Positions 34,925 to 42,512 of a stretch of DNA of 64,000 nt are shown here, one piece after another. Position 1 is the stretch's first letter, and each line of letters begins with the position of its first letter. Made by a program: the position numbers and the translations under genes. The notes beneath the pieces are model-generated. The model saw nothing but the letters and a program-made list of their open reading frames with translations. It had not been told where the DNA came from and made no database searches. This DNA comes from Chryseosolibacter sp964551035 (lineage in GTDB: Bacteria; Bacteroidota; Bacteroidia; Cytophagales; Cyclobacteriaceae), in contig CAZKBK010000022.1 of assembly GCA_964551035.1 (NCBI GenBank), positions 16,030-80,029 of the forward strand, written 5' to 3'.

Positions 34925-36537
34925 AGCACATCGTGTTTGTTGCTCTGGTCTGTGCTGCCGCACCTTCTTTTGGACAACCGGAGGGTTTGAACGCAAACGA
35001 CCATAAGCTCGATTCACTTTTTCAATTGATTGATTCGGCAATAGGCATTGAAAAGTATGAACCTATTATCGAGACATCCTACGTCTACTGGGATATGGAC
35101 AGCACGGAGAGGACGATCGAATTGGTGAGACGGGCACGGAGGATCGCTTTCGCGCATGGGGACACGACGCGATATCTGGACGGCTCAAAAAAGTTGGCCC
35201 AACTGTTCGCCCTGGGCGATCGGCACGATGCCGCGCTCGCGCTGTTGGATACCGTCCTTGCCGTGGCCCGGCGGCATGCTCGAAAGGAAGACCTGGTTTC
35301 TATGCTGAGCACGGCTGGTGTGGCTTTGACGCTTCGCGCGGAATATGACAAAGCATTGGCCCTCCTGCTCGAGTCGCTTACGCTTTGTCGTGGCCTTGAT
35401 GACCAGACCTCGGTCGCAAGGTGTCTCAACAATGTGGGCCTGGTCTATTATAAGTTAAAGAACTACCGGAAGGCTCTTGACTATTTCAGGCAGAGCGTGA
35501 CGTTAAGGACCTCGATCGGGTATTTGACATTCCTGGATATTGCGATGACGAATACAGCCCTGTGCTATGCGTTTCTGGGCTTGGGCGATTCGGCTGTCCA
35601 CTTTCTTGACAGGGCATTAGAAGCTTGCGGGCCAAACTGTTCGAATCGCCGGCTGCTTGAGGCGCAGTTTGGATACGGGCTCGTCAGTTTTGCAAGGGAT
35701 GATTTTGATGAAGCCCAACGGTGGTTTTACGAATCCTATCAACGAGCGATCAGGGAAGGTAACACGCGTTTTCAGATGGATAACATTCTTTATTTGTGGC
35801 AGATCGCAGCAAGCAAGAATGATTATTCGTTGGCGGGGGCGTACCTGAAAGAAGCGGAGGCCCTGGTGCAAAACGGCCTCACCCATAATCCGGAGATCAT
35901 AGAAATTTACAAGGCACTTTCAGAGCTGAAGCTTACACAGGGTGACTATCGTGCCGCTGCCAACTACCAACAAAAATACATTGCGCTTCGGGACAGCGTG
36001 TACGACGAAGAACTGACAACCAACCTGATGGCTATCCAGGCGGAATTCGCCGAAAGGGAAAATCGGTCGAAGCTGGAAGCCCAGGAGGCCATGCTGGCGT
36101 TGAACGTTGAGATGATCGCAGGGCAAAGGAAATTGAATATCGTCGTCGCATTTTTGGCGCTGGCCCTGTTTGTCCTTGCCCTGGCGCTCTGGAAGGGCTA
36201 TTTAAACCGGAAGCGCGTGAGCTTGTTGCTTGAGAAAAAAGTGGCGGAGCGGACCAGGGAGATAGAGGCGGCGATGCATGCGTTCCTTATGGAATCGCGG
36301 GAACGCGAACAGCGAATGGGAAAGGCGCAAGCGGTGGTGAGGGCCACGTTGGCAAACGTTCAGGGCTTTTGTGAACTGGGGATAAAAGAGTCCTCACCGG
36401 CGGAGGTGAAGAAACACCTGGTGGAATTGAGCCGGGCCTCGGCAGACCTTTCGGCCAACGTTACGGCCATACTCGGGAACAAACGTGACCAAAGTGGAGA
36501 AGGGACACAATTAACTACCGAGGGAAGCGAACAATAA
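34921..36537 (+). CDS. TPR transmembrane sensor with degenerate kinase-like tail, beta subtype (copy 1)
   Basis: A 538-residue paralogue of the preceding protein: signal peptide MKHIVFVALVCAAAPSFGQ, periplasmic TPR-like repeats, CGPNC at C236-C240, a transmembrane helix (about 405-425), and the coiled coil KVAERTREIEAAMHAF. The tail QAVVRATLANVQGFCELG aligns with the kinase's SHDIRGPLASLKGMC; the His position is Ala471. No ATPase domain follows. The last 562 bases of homologous sequence (35937-36498) are identical to those of copy 2 at 39165-39726, although the upstream parts have diverged. It overlaps the alpha gene before it by four bases. Confidence 0.85.
   Translation: MKHIVFVALVCAAAPSFGQPEGLNANDHKLDSLFQLIDSAIGIEKYEPIIETSYVYWDMDSTERTIELVRRARRIAFAHGDTTRYLDGSKKLAQLFALGDRHDAALALLDTVLAVARRHARKEDLVSMLSTAGVALTLRAEYDKALALLLESLTLCRGLDDQTSVARCLNNVGLVYYKLKNYRKALDYFRQSVTLRTSIGYLTFLDIAMTNTALCYAFLGLGDSAVHFLDRALEACGPNCSNRRLLEAQFGYGLVSFARDDFDEAQRWFYESYQRAIREGNTRFQMDNILYLWQIAASKNDYSLAGAYLKEAEALVQNGLTHNPEIIEIYKALSELKLTQGDYRAAANYQQKYIALRDSVYDEELTTNLMAIQAEFAERENRSKLEAQEAMLALNVEMIAGQRKLNIVVAFLALALFVLALALWKGYLNRKRVSLLLEKKVAERTREIEAAMHAFLMESREREQRMGKAQAVVRATLANVQGFCELGIKESSPAEVKKHLVELSRASADLSANVTAILGNKRDQSGEGTQLTTEGSEQ
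35937..36498 (+). repeat. 562-bp exact duplicate, first copy
   Basis: Compared base by base with 39165-39726, the two blocks are identical. They cover the juxtamembrane helix, transmembrane segment, coiled coil and degenerate DHp-like tail of the two beta-type genes. Offset is 3228 bases. Confidence 0.95.
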
Positions 36538-36548
36538 AACGATTTCCA

Positions 36549-38129
36549 ATGCGAACCTGCATCGTCTTTGTGTGTGCCTTCCTTTTAAGCTGGGCCGCTG
36601 CATGCCAGAATATTGACTCTCTAAAGCGTCTGCTTTCAGACGCAAACAACGAAACTGAAGCGAACTTGTATTTTCGCGTCGCCGCGGCATACTATAGCCA
36701 TGGTCAATTGGATTCAGCGACATATTATTCCAAAGTTGGGTTTGATCGGGCCGCGCGCAGGAACGATAGCGTTGCGATGGCCAAGATGGGACGTATCCTT
36801 GCGATGATGTTGCGCAGCCTTGGCGAACCCGATTCGGCGATTGAGGTATGCAGGCGGGTCCTTCCCATTGCGGAACAAAGGGACATGAAAGAGGAAAAGT
36901 ACATTCTTCATACTTTAGGGGTTTGCCTCACATTCAAGGGGGATTATCACGAGGCACTGGCCATACAATTCCGTTCGCTGGTTCGGCGGCAACGCGACGG
37001 AGATACCGCCGAAATTGCTGTCGCCCTCAATGGCGTTGGATTTGTTCACTACAAACTTTCAAACTACCCGCAGGCGCTCAAGGACTTCCACGCTTGCTTG
37101 CGACTCTTGAACAGGATGGAGGACAGCAATGGCGCATCCATGTTACGCATCAGCATAGGTCTTTGCCATGCGTATCTTGGAGCGGTGGACAGCGCCCGCT
37201 ATTACGTTGATTTAGTTCGAAATGCCTGCGGTGACGAATGCGCGGAGCGGGTCGTCATGCACAGCGATTTCGCTTACGGCGTGATTGCGGCCTTTGAGGA
37301 CCAAAACCTGGTGGCGAAGACGCATTTTGAAAAGTCTTTTCGGATTGCCAAGTCCCTGGGTGACGTGAGAATGCAACTTGATAATATTGAATTTCTGGCG
37401 GAGATCCTCCTCAAGGAGGATAGTCCGCGCGCCGCGATTGCCTGGTTGGAGGTCGCGGAAACTGCCATAGGGAACAGCAGTCCGTTCAAACTTGAACTGA
37501 CGAAAATATACACCCGGCTCTATGAAGCGCACCGCGCCCTGGGCGATCTCGAACGGGTCGTTCTGTACCAGGAGAAATATATCGCGGTGCGCGACAGTAC
37601 GTACAACGAAGAGCTCGCAAATGGTTTGGCGAAAGTGGAGGCGAACTATCTGGAACGCGGCAACCGTGCGCAACTTGCCCTGCAGGCGGAGGTCATTGAA
37701 CTGAATGAACGAATAATGGAGAGCCAGCGGAATAAGAATATAATGACCAGCGGTTTGGCAATCGCCCTGATTATCGCTATCGTTTTGCTGGTAATGGCTT
37801 TCCGACGAAAACGCAGGGCGAACGTCTTGCTGGATGCCAGGGTACGCGAACGGACGGCCGAACTTGAAGCCAACCGTAATTCTTTATGGCGGCAATACCG
37901 GGAATTGGAGTTGGCGGCAGACCGGTCGTCTCGGGAAATGCGCAACAGGTTGATGACCAGCCTCGGGCTCTGTGCGCTCGGCCAGACCGGGTTGAGGGAC
38001 CCGAAAACAATTCAATGCCTGTCTGAGCTTGAGCGTGCATTGACAGAAATGCTCAATTCCCTGGAGCAGCGGCAGTCGAATGATTTGATGATCATGAACG
38101 AAAAGGAGGTCGGCGATGGCGGAAGGTAG
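36549..38129 (+). CDS. TPR transmembrane sensor with degenerate kinase-like tail, alpha subtype (copy 2)
   Basis: A 526-residue protein with a short signal peptide (MRTCIVFVCAFLLSWAAACQ), TPR-like repeats, CGDEC at C227-C231, a transmembrane helix (about 398-418), the coiled coil ARVRERTAELEANRN, and the alpha-type tail LMTSLGLCALGQTGLRDPK ... CLSELERALTEMLNSL. The catalytic His position is Arg462. The tail end QRQSNDLMIMNEKE nearly repeats that of alpha copy 1. It starts 11 bases after beta copy 1, and its end overlaps a longer possible frame of the next gene. Confidence 0.85.
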   Translation: MRTCIVFVCAFLLSWAAACQNIDSLKRLLSDANNETEANLYFRVAAAYYSHGQLDSATYYSKVGFDRAARRNDSVAMAKMGRILAMMLRSLGEPDSAIEVCRRVLPIAEQRDMKEEKYILHTLGVCLTFKGDYHEALAIQFRSLVRRQRDGDTAEIAVALNGVGFVHYKLSNYPQALKDFHACLRLLNRMEDSNGASMLRISIGLCHAYLGAVDSARYYVDLVRNACGDECAERVVMHSDFAYGVIAAFEDQNLVAKTHFEKSFRIAKSLGDVRMQLDNIEFLAEILLKEDSPRAAIAWLEVAETAIGNSSPFKLELTKIYTRLYEAHRALGDLERVVLYQEKYIAVRDSTYNEELANGLAKVEANYLERGNRAQLALQAEVIELNERIMESQRNKNIMTSGLAIALIIAIVLLVMAFRRKRRANVLLDARVRERTAELEANRNSLWRQYRELELAADRSSREMRNRLMTSLGLCALGQTGLRDPKTIQCLSELERALTEMLNSLEQRQSNDLMIMNEKEVGDGGR

Positions 38130-38148
38130 GAATTTCTGCAACCGTGGG

Positions 38149-39756
38149 ATGAGACGTCTTGCCTTGCTTGCAATGGTCTGCGTCGCCGGTACTTCATTTG
38201 GACAAAGGGAGGGGATGAACGAATCCAACCACAAACTCGATTCACTTTTTAAACTGATTGATTCGGCAGTAGGCATTGAAAAGTATGATCTCCTGATCGA
38301 AGCGTCGTACGTCTATTGGAATATGGACAACGCGGCGAAGACGATGGAATTGGCCCGAAAGGCGCGTGGACTGGCGTGGGCTTATGGAGACTCAATACGA
38401 TACGTAGACGGTTCAAAAAGGGTAGCCCAGCTGCTTACATTCGCCAACGCGCGCGATGACGCCCTTGCATTATTGGATTCCACCGTGGATTTGGCGAGAC
38501 GACATGGCCGCAAGAAGGACCTGGCTTCGATGCTGGATTTGATCGGGTCGGCTTTCATCCTTCGCGCAGAGTATGACAAGGCGCTGGCTCACCTGCTCGA
38601 ATCGCTTGCGCTTTGCCGGGACCTTGCTGACCAGGCGGCGGTCGCAAGGCGGGTCAACAACGTGGGCGTGGTCCACTATAAGTTGAAGAACTATCGAAAG
38701 GCGCTGCATTATTTCACAGAAAGTGTGACGTTGAGAACGGAGATCGGGGATGTCACAGACTTGGATGTCGCGATGACGAATGCCGGCCTTTGCTACGCGT
38801 ACCTTGGAATCGACGATTCTGCCGTTTATTTTCTGGACAAGGCGTTAGAAGTATGCGGGCCGGACTGCCCCAATGGTAGACTGCTTCAGGCTCAGTTTGG
38901 GTACGGCGTGGTCAGTTTTGAGATGAACCACTTTGATGAGGCCGAGCGATGGTTCTCTGAATCATATCGACTGGCGATAATAGAAAAGGACACGCGTTTT
39001 CAGATGGACAACATCCTATACCTATGTCAGATCGAAATGGAAAAGAACGATCATCCATTGGCAGAAGCGTACCTGAAGAAAGCAGAGTCGCTGATTGAGG
39101 CCGGCGTCACTCACAATCTTGAAATCATCAAAGTGTACAAAGCGCTCTCTGCGTTGAAGCTGATACAGGGTGACTATCGTGCCGCTGCCAACTACCAACA
39201 AAAATACATTGCGCTTCGGGACAGCGTGTACGACGAAGAACTGACAACCAACCTGATGGCTATCCAGGCGGAATTCGCCGAAAGGGAAAATCGGTCGAAG
39301 CTGGAAGCCCAGGAGGCCATGCTGGCGTTGAACGTTGAGATGATCGCAGGGCAAAGGAAATTGAATATCGTCGTCGCATTTTTGGCGCTGGCCCTGTTTG
39401 TCCTTGCCCTGGCGCTCTGGAAGGGCTATTTAAACCGGAAGCGCGTGAGCTTGTTGCTTGAGAAAAAAGTGGCGGAGCGGACCAGGGAGATAGAGGCGGC
39501 GATGCATGCGTTCCTTATGGAATCGCGGGAACGCGAACAGCGAATGGGAAAGGCGCAAGCGGTGGTGAGGGCCACGTTGGCAAACGTTCAGGGCTTTTGT
39601 GAACTGGGGATAAAAGAGTCCTCACCGGCGGAGGTGAAGAAACACCTGGTGGAATTGAGCCGGGCCTCGGCAGACCTTTCGGCCAACGTTACGGCCATAC
39701 TCGGGAACAAACGTGACCAAAGTGGACAGGGGATGCAATTAACGGCCGAGGGATGA
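38149..39756 (+). CDS. TPR transmembrane sensor with degenerate kinase-like tail, beta subtype (copy 2)
   Basis: A 535-residue protein from the ATG at 38149, which gives a proper signal peptide (MRRLALLAMVCVAGTSFGQ) matching beta copy 1. An upstream in-frame ATG at 38116 would prepend 11 residues and overlap the previous gene. TPR-like repeats are followed by CGPDC (C236-C240), the transmembrane helix and the His-less tail (Ala471 at the His position), identical in DNA to copy 1 over 562 bases. Its TGA overlaps the ATG of the alpha remnant at 39753. Confidence 0.85.
   Translation: MRRLALLAMVCVAGTSFGQREGMNESNHKLDSLFKLIDSAVGIEKYDLLIEASYVYWNMDNAAKTMELARKARGLAWAYGDSIRYVDGSKRVAQLLTFANARDDALALLDSTVDLARRHGRKKDLASMLDLIGSAFILRAEYDKALAHLLESLALCRDLADQAAVARRVNNVGVVHYKLKNYRKALHYFTESVTLRTEIGDVTDLDVAMTNAGLCYAYLGIDDSAVYFLDKALEVCGPDCPNGRLLQAQFGYGVVSFEMNHFDEAERWFSESYRLAIIEKDTRFQMDNILYLCQIEMEKNDHPLAEAYLKKAESLIEAGVTHNLEIIKVYKALSALKLIQGDYRAAANYQQKYIALRDSVYDEELTTNLMAIQAEFAERENRSKLEAQEAMLALNVEMIAGQRKLNIVVAFLALALFVLALALWKGYLNRKRVSLLLEKKVAERTREIEAAMHAFLMESREREQRMGKAQAVVRATLANVQGFCELGIKESSPAEVKKHLVELSRASADLSANVTAILGNKRDQSGQGMQLTAEG
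39165..39726 (+). repeat. 562-bp exact duplicate, second copy
   Basis: Identical to 35937-36498. Flanking bases differ on both sides (T against C on the left, C against G on the right), so the identical block has sharp edges, as expected for recent gene conversion. Confidence 0.95.
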
Positions 39757-39848
39757 AACGAATTGCCATTGTGCTGTTTGCTCTTTGCGGTTTCGTGAGA
39801 GCCTCCTCCAAGCGGTCTTTCAGATCAGGTTCCTTGTGGCTCATGTAG
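39753..39848 (+). pseudogene. Vestigial start of a third alpha-type TPR sensor gene
   Basis: An ATG overlaps the stop of beta copy 2 (ATGA), exactly as in the other coupled pairs of the array. It encodes 31 residues: a signal-peptide-like MKRIAIVLFALCGFVRA, then SSKRSFRSGSL, before a TAG. The bases CCAAGCGGTCTTTCAGA resemble the alpha copy 2 start (AAGCGTCTGCTTTCAGA). The rest of the gene is missing; beta copy 3 starts 80 bases further on. Confidence 0.6.
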
Positions 39849-39928
39849 GAAAGGAGATGAGGGCATTGTTGTGTCTTAGCGACACTGCCGTCAAAACATA
39901 TACGTTAAAATCAGAAACGACATTTTCC

Positions 39929-41524
39929 ATGAAACTTTGCCATTATCTCGCCCCCCTGCTCTTGCTGCCGCTTTGCGCGGCGGGTCAAGGAAATGCTATC
40001 GATTCTTTAAAGAAGGAAGCGTCTCAGCGCACCGGAGTTGAGCGTTATAACGCGATGATCGCGCTGGCGTTTGCCTACCATGAGCAGGGAGACAACAGGC
40101 TTGCGGTTGAGATTACCCTTGAAGCAAGGGACCTTGCGTTTCAGTTCAATGACACGGCGCGCGCGGTAACATCGGGACGCATGGCGGGTCAGCTCTTTAA
40201 CATGCTTTCGCTGCCGGAAAACGCTGAGTCGGTGTTGAACAAGGCATTGGGTGTAGTAAACCGGGATGCGCAACCCCGCGAATACGCCAAGATAATCCAT
40301 AATCTCGGCGTGGCCTACGGTGAACAGGCGCGGTACGACGACGCGCTTCGGTTCGATATTCAGGCCTTGCGCATATACACCGAACTCAATGATTCCCTTG
40401 GTGAGGCCGCATGCCTGCAGAATATGGGGTTCGTCTATTACAAGTTGACGGACTATGGGAAGGCCTTAACATTCTTTAGACGATCCATTGGCTGGTATCG
40501 CAAGCATGACAACGCGGGCCTGCGCCAGGTCCTGATAAATTCGTCCCTGGCCGCAGCAAATCTCGACAATTTTACCGAGGCTTTTGATTTTGTCAATTTG
40601 GCCGCGACGGACTGTGGTGAGGAATGTTCCGATTATGAATTGATGCATTTATATTTCGCCCTCGGAACCATTTATTTTAGGATGGACTCTGTTTCGACTG
40701 CGTTCAGGCATTTTGAAACATCCCATCGTTTCGCCGTTGCACAAAGGGACGTGCGCTTTGAACTGGACAATATTCATTACCTCGCTCGGATCTCCATGGA
40801 CCGCCGTGAAATGCGAAAGGCCCGGAGCTACCTGACGCGTGCGGATTCCATTATACAGGAGCATGCTTCAAACAACCTGGAATTACTTAAGATCTGGTCT
40901 GATTTTGTGGATTTCTACACGCTTGTGGGCAACCAGCGACAGGTTGCGTATTATCAGTCGAGGTACATCCGCCTGCAGGACAGCGTCTTCAGTGAGGAAA
41001 TGACAACGAATTTAATGAGGACAGAGGCTGAGTTTTTGGAGTATGAGAACGAAGAAAAGCTGGAGGCACAGGCCGCTATGCTCATGTTGAAGTCTGCGGT
41101 TATTCAGGAACAGCGGAAATTGAATGCCGTGTCGGTCGCGCTCGCCATCGTGCTGCTGGTGCTTCTAGTCGGCCTTTGGCGAGGATATTTAAACCGGAAA
41201 CGCGTCAGCTTGTTGCTTGAAGAAAGAGTAATGGAACGGACAAAGGAGCTGGAAGCGGCGATGCGATCGTTTTTTGAGGAATCACGTGGTCGTGAGCAAA
41301 AGCTGCAGAAGGCCCAGACAGAGATAAATGCCACTGTGGCTAACTTTCTGGGGTTTTGCGAGTTGGGCAAGAAGGAGGCCTCTCCGATCAAGTTGAAGGC
41401 CTTCCTGCTCGAGATGCACCGAGCATCGGTAAATCTTTCAATGAAAGTAACCGCATTACTCGGTAATGGGAATGATCAAAAACCGGAATTCGTTGTACCT
41501 GAAGGGCCGAGGATTGAATTCTAA
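39929..41524 (+). CDS. TPR transmembrane sensor with degenerate kinase-like tail, beta subtype (copy 3)
   Basis: A 531-residue protein from the ATG at 39929, chosen because it opens with a signal peptide (MKLCHYLAPLLLLPLCAAGQ); the longer frame to 39785 runs through the alpha remnant. TPR-like repeats, CGEEC at C229-C233, a transmembrane helix (about 398-418), the coiled coil RVMERTKELEAAMRSF and a beta-type tail with GFCELGKKEASP follow. Thr464 occupies the catalytic His position and no ATPase domain is present. It is the most diverged beta member and the last kinase-less gene of the array. Confidence 0.84.
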   Translation: MKLCHYLAPLLLLPLCAAGQGNAIDSLKKEASQRTGVERYNAMIALAFAYHEQGDNRLAVEITLEARDLAFQFNDTARAVTSGRMAGQLFNMLSLPENAESVLNKALGVVNRDAQPREYAKIIHNLGVAYGEQARYDDALRFDIQALRIYTELNDSLGEAACLQNMGFVYYKLTDYGKALTFFRRSIGWYRKHDNAGLRQVLINSSLAAANLDNFTEAFDFVNLAATDCGEECSDYELMHLYFALGTIYFRMDSVSTAFRHFETSHRFAVAQRDVRFELDNIHYLARISMDRREMRKARSYLTRADSIIQEHASNNLELLKIWSDFVDFYTLVGNQRQVAYYQSRYIRLQDSVFSEEMTTNLMRTEAEFLEYENEEKLEAQAAMLMLKSAVIQEQRKLNAVSVALAIVLLVLLVGLWRGYLNRKRVSLLLEERVMERTKELEAAMRSFFEESRGREQKLQKAQTEINATVANFLGFCELGKKEASPIKLKAFLLEMHRASVNLSMKVTALLGNGNDQKPEFVVPEGPRIEF

Positions 41525-42053
41525 CCTCTTGACCTTAGCGGGGTTATGAATTCCTGCGGGATAAAGCCGTGAGCGGCCCATTTCTCCATTTACAGTTGTG
41601 CTTGATTGAATCCCTTTGACTCTCGAAAATCCATTGATATCGGGCGTTGAGTTGGCCATGCGTTTTTATGCGAAAATTCCAACATTTATCCGAGCAGATG
41701 TCGATGCCATCATGGTTTGTGCTCGGGAATCCGATCAAGGTTCTTCTGAGCATCCACACCCAATGAATTCGCTCAACAGGGACGGAGGGCATTCGAAGGG
41801 ATTTGCGAACCAGCCATAGACGTCAGAAATTATCCAATATTGCCTGCTCCAAAGGAAATTTGGGAAATTCCGCATGTAAGGTTTTCCATGAGACTTTAAG
41901 AAAAACGACTAAATTGAACTGTCAACGGCCCCGCGAGTACACGCTCAAATTTCCTTACCGTCAAAAAGGACGCCTCTGTGTTGGGCGCAAACGTCCGCGC
42001 CCGGCCCAAATCGCAGGCCCTGGGGCTAGACGATTTAATTACCAAATTACCTT
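41525..42053. other. AT-richer intergenic region
   Basis: These 529 bases separate the sensor array from the small peptides. Only short frames without protein-like features are present. Composition shifts toward A+T compared with the left side. No transposase or repeat is recognised. Confidence 0.5.
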
Positions 42054-42221
42054 TTAATACTCATCCGTTGAAAGAAAGCCACCTATTGGCTCGTTCTCAA
42101 GACTTGTAGTCTGCTCCGCCGGCTGCGGTGCGACGGCCGTCGATGGGGTCATATGCTCGAACGTGAATGAAGCGGTCGCAATAGCGCATATTACTATGAG
42201 AATTATTGATCTTGTTTTCAT
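42054..42221 (-). CDS. Small exported peptide, 55 residues
   Basis: From the ATG at 42221 the product is a basic start plus hydrophobic helix (MKTRSIILIVICAIATASF), then a short acidic, Pro/Thr-rich tail ending IGGFLSTDEY. A signal peptide with a mature part of about 35 residues is the simplest reading. An upstream ATG (42263) in the same frame would add 14 residues and spoil the signal. It is directly downstream of a similar small lipoprotein on the same strand, and the pair is divergent from the TPR histidine kinase. No homologue recognised. Confidence 0.55.
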   Translation of the reverse strand: MKTRSIILIVICAIATASFTFEHMTPSTAVAPQPAEQTTSLENEPIGGFLSTDEY

Positions 42222-42264
42222 GAGAATGGATTTTAATGGAAAATGTTTTTTTTTTGCGAACAAC

Positions 42265-42405
42265 TTATGGGATCATCGGATCAAGGCTTCCGGCGCCACC
42301 GCCATTATTTGTCTGTTCAATGGGAGCAACATCTTCCTCCGTGCATGAGGTCATTGTGGCAACAGATGCTAGCACAAAAAGGAGAGCGTAGAATAGTCTC
42401 TTCAT
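42265..42405 (-). CDS. Small lipoprotein-like peptide, 46 residues
   Basis: A 46-codon frame encodes MKRLFYALLFVLASVATMTSC, a lipoprotein-type signal with the lipobox Cys at residue 21, followed by TEEDVAPIEQTNNGGGAGSLDPMIP. The mature part is only 26 residues, acidic, with a Gly run. It precedes the 55-residue exported peptide by 43 bases on the minus strand and is divergent from the TPR kinase (107 bases apart). The clean lipobox argues for a real gene; the role is unknown. Confidence 0.6.
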   Translation of the reverse strand: MKRLFYALLFVLASVATMTSCTEEDVAPIEQTNNGGGAGSLDPMIP

Positions 42406-42502
42406 AAGATTCTTGGTTTATAGGTTTCAGTTGATTTTGTTATTAAATTGATGGTCCAAAGGTGTGCATGAATTTCAAGACATTTTCCTCATTAACTGAT
42501 TA

Positions 42503-42512
42503 GGGTTAACCC
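42503..42512. promoter_or_regulatory. Palindrome at the start of the TPR kinase gene
   Basis: GGGTTAACCC, a perfect 10-bp palindrome, ends at the base before the GTG start codon, where the ribosome binds. It could be an operator, or chance. Confidence 0.3.

Noticed and set aside
41525..42053. Insertion-sequence remnant between the sensor array and the small peptides
   Set aside because: No terminal inverted repeats, target duplication or transposase-like frame could be found.
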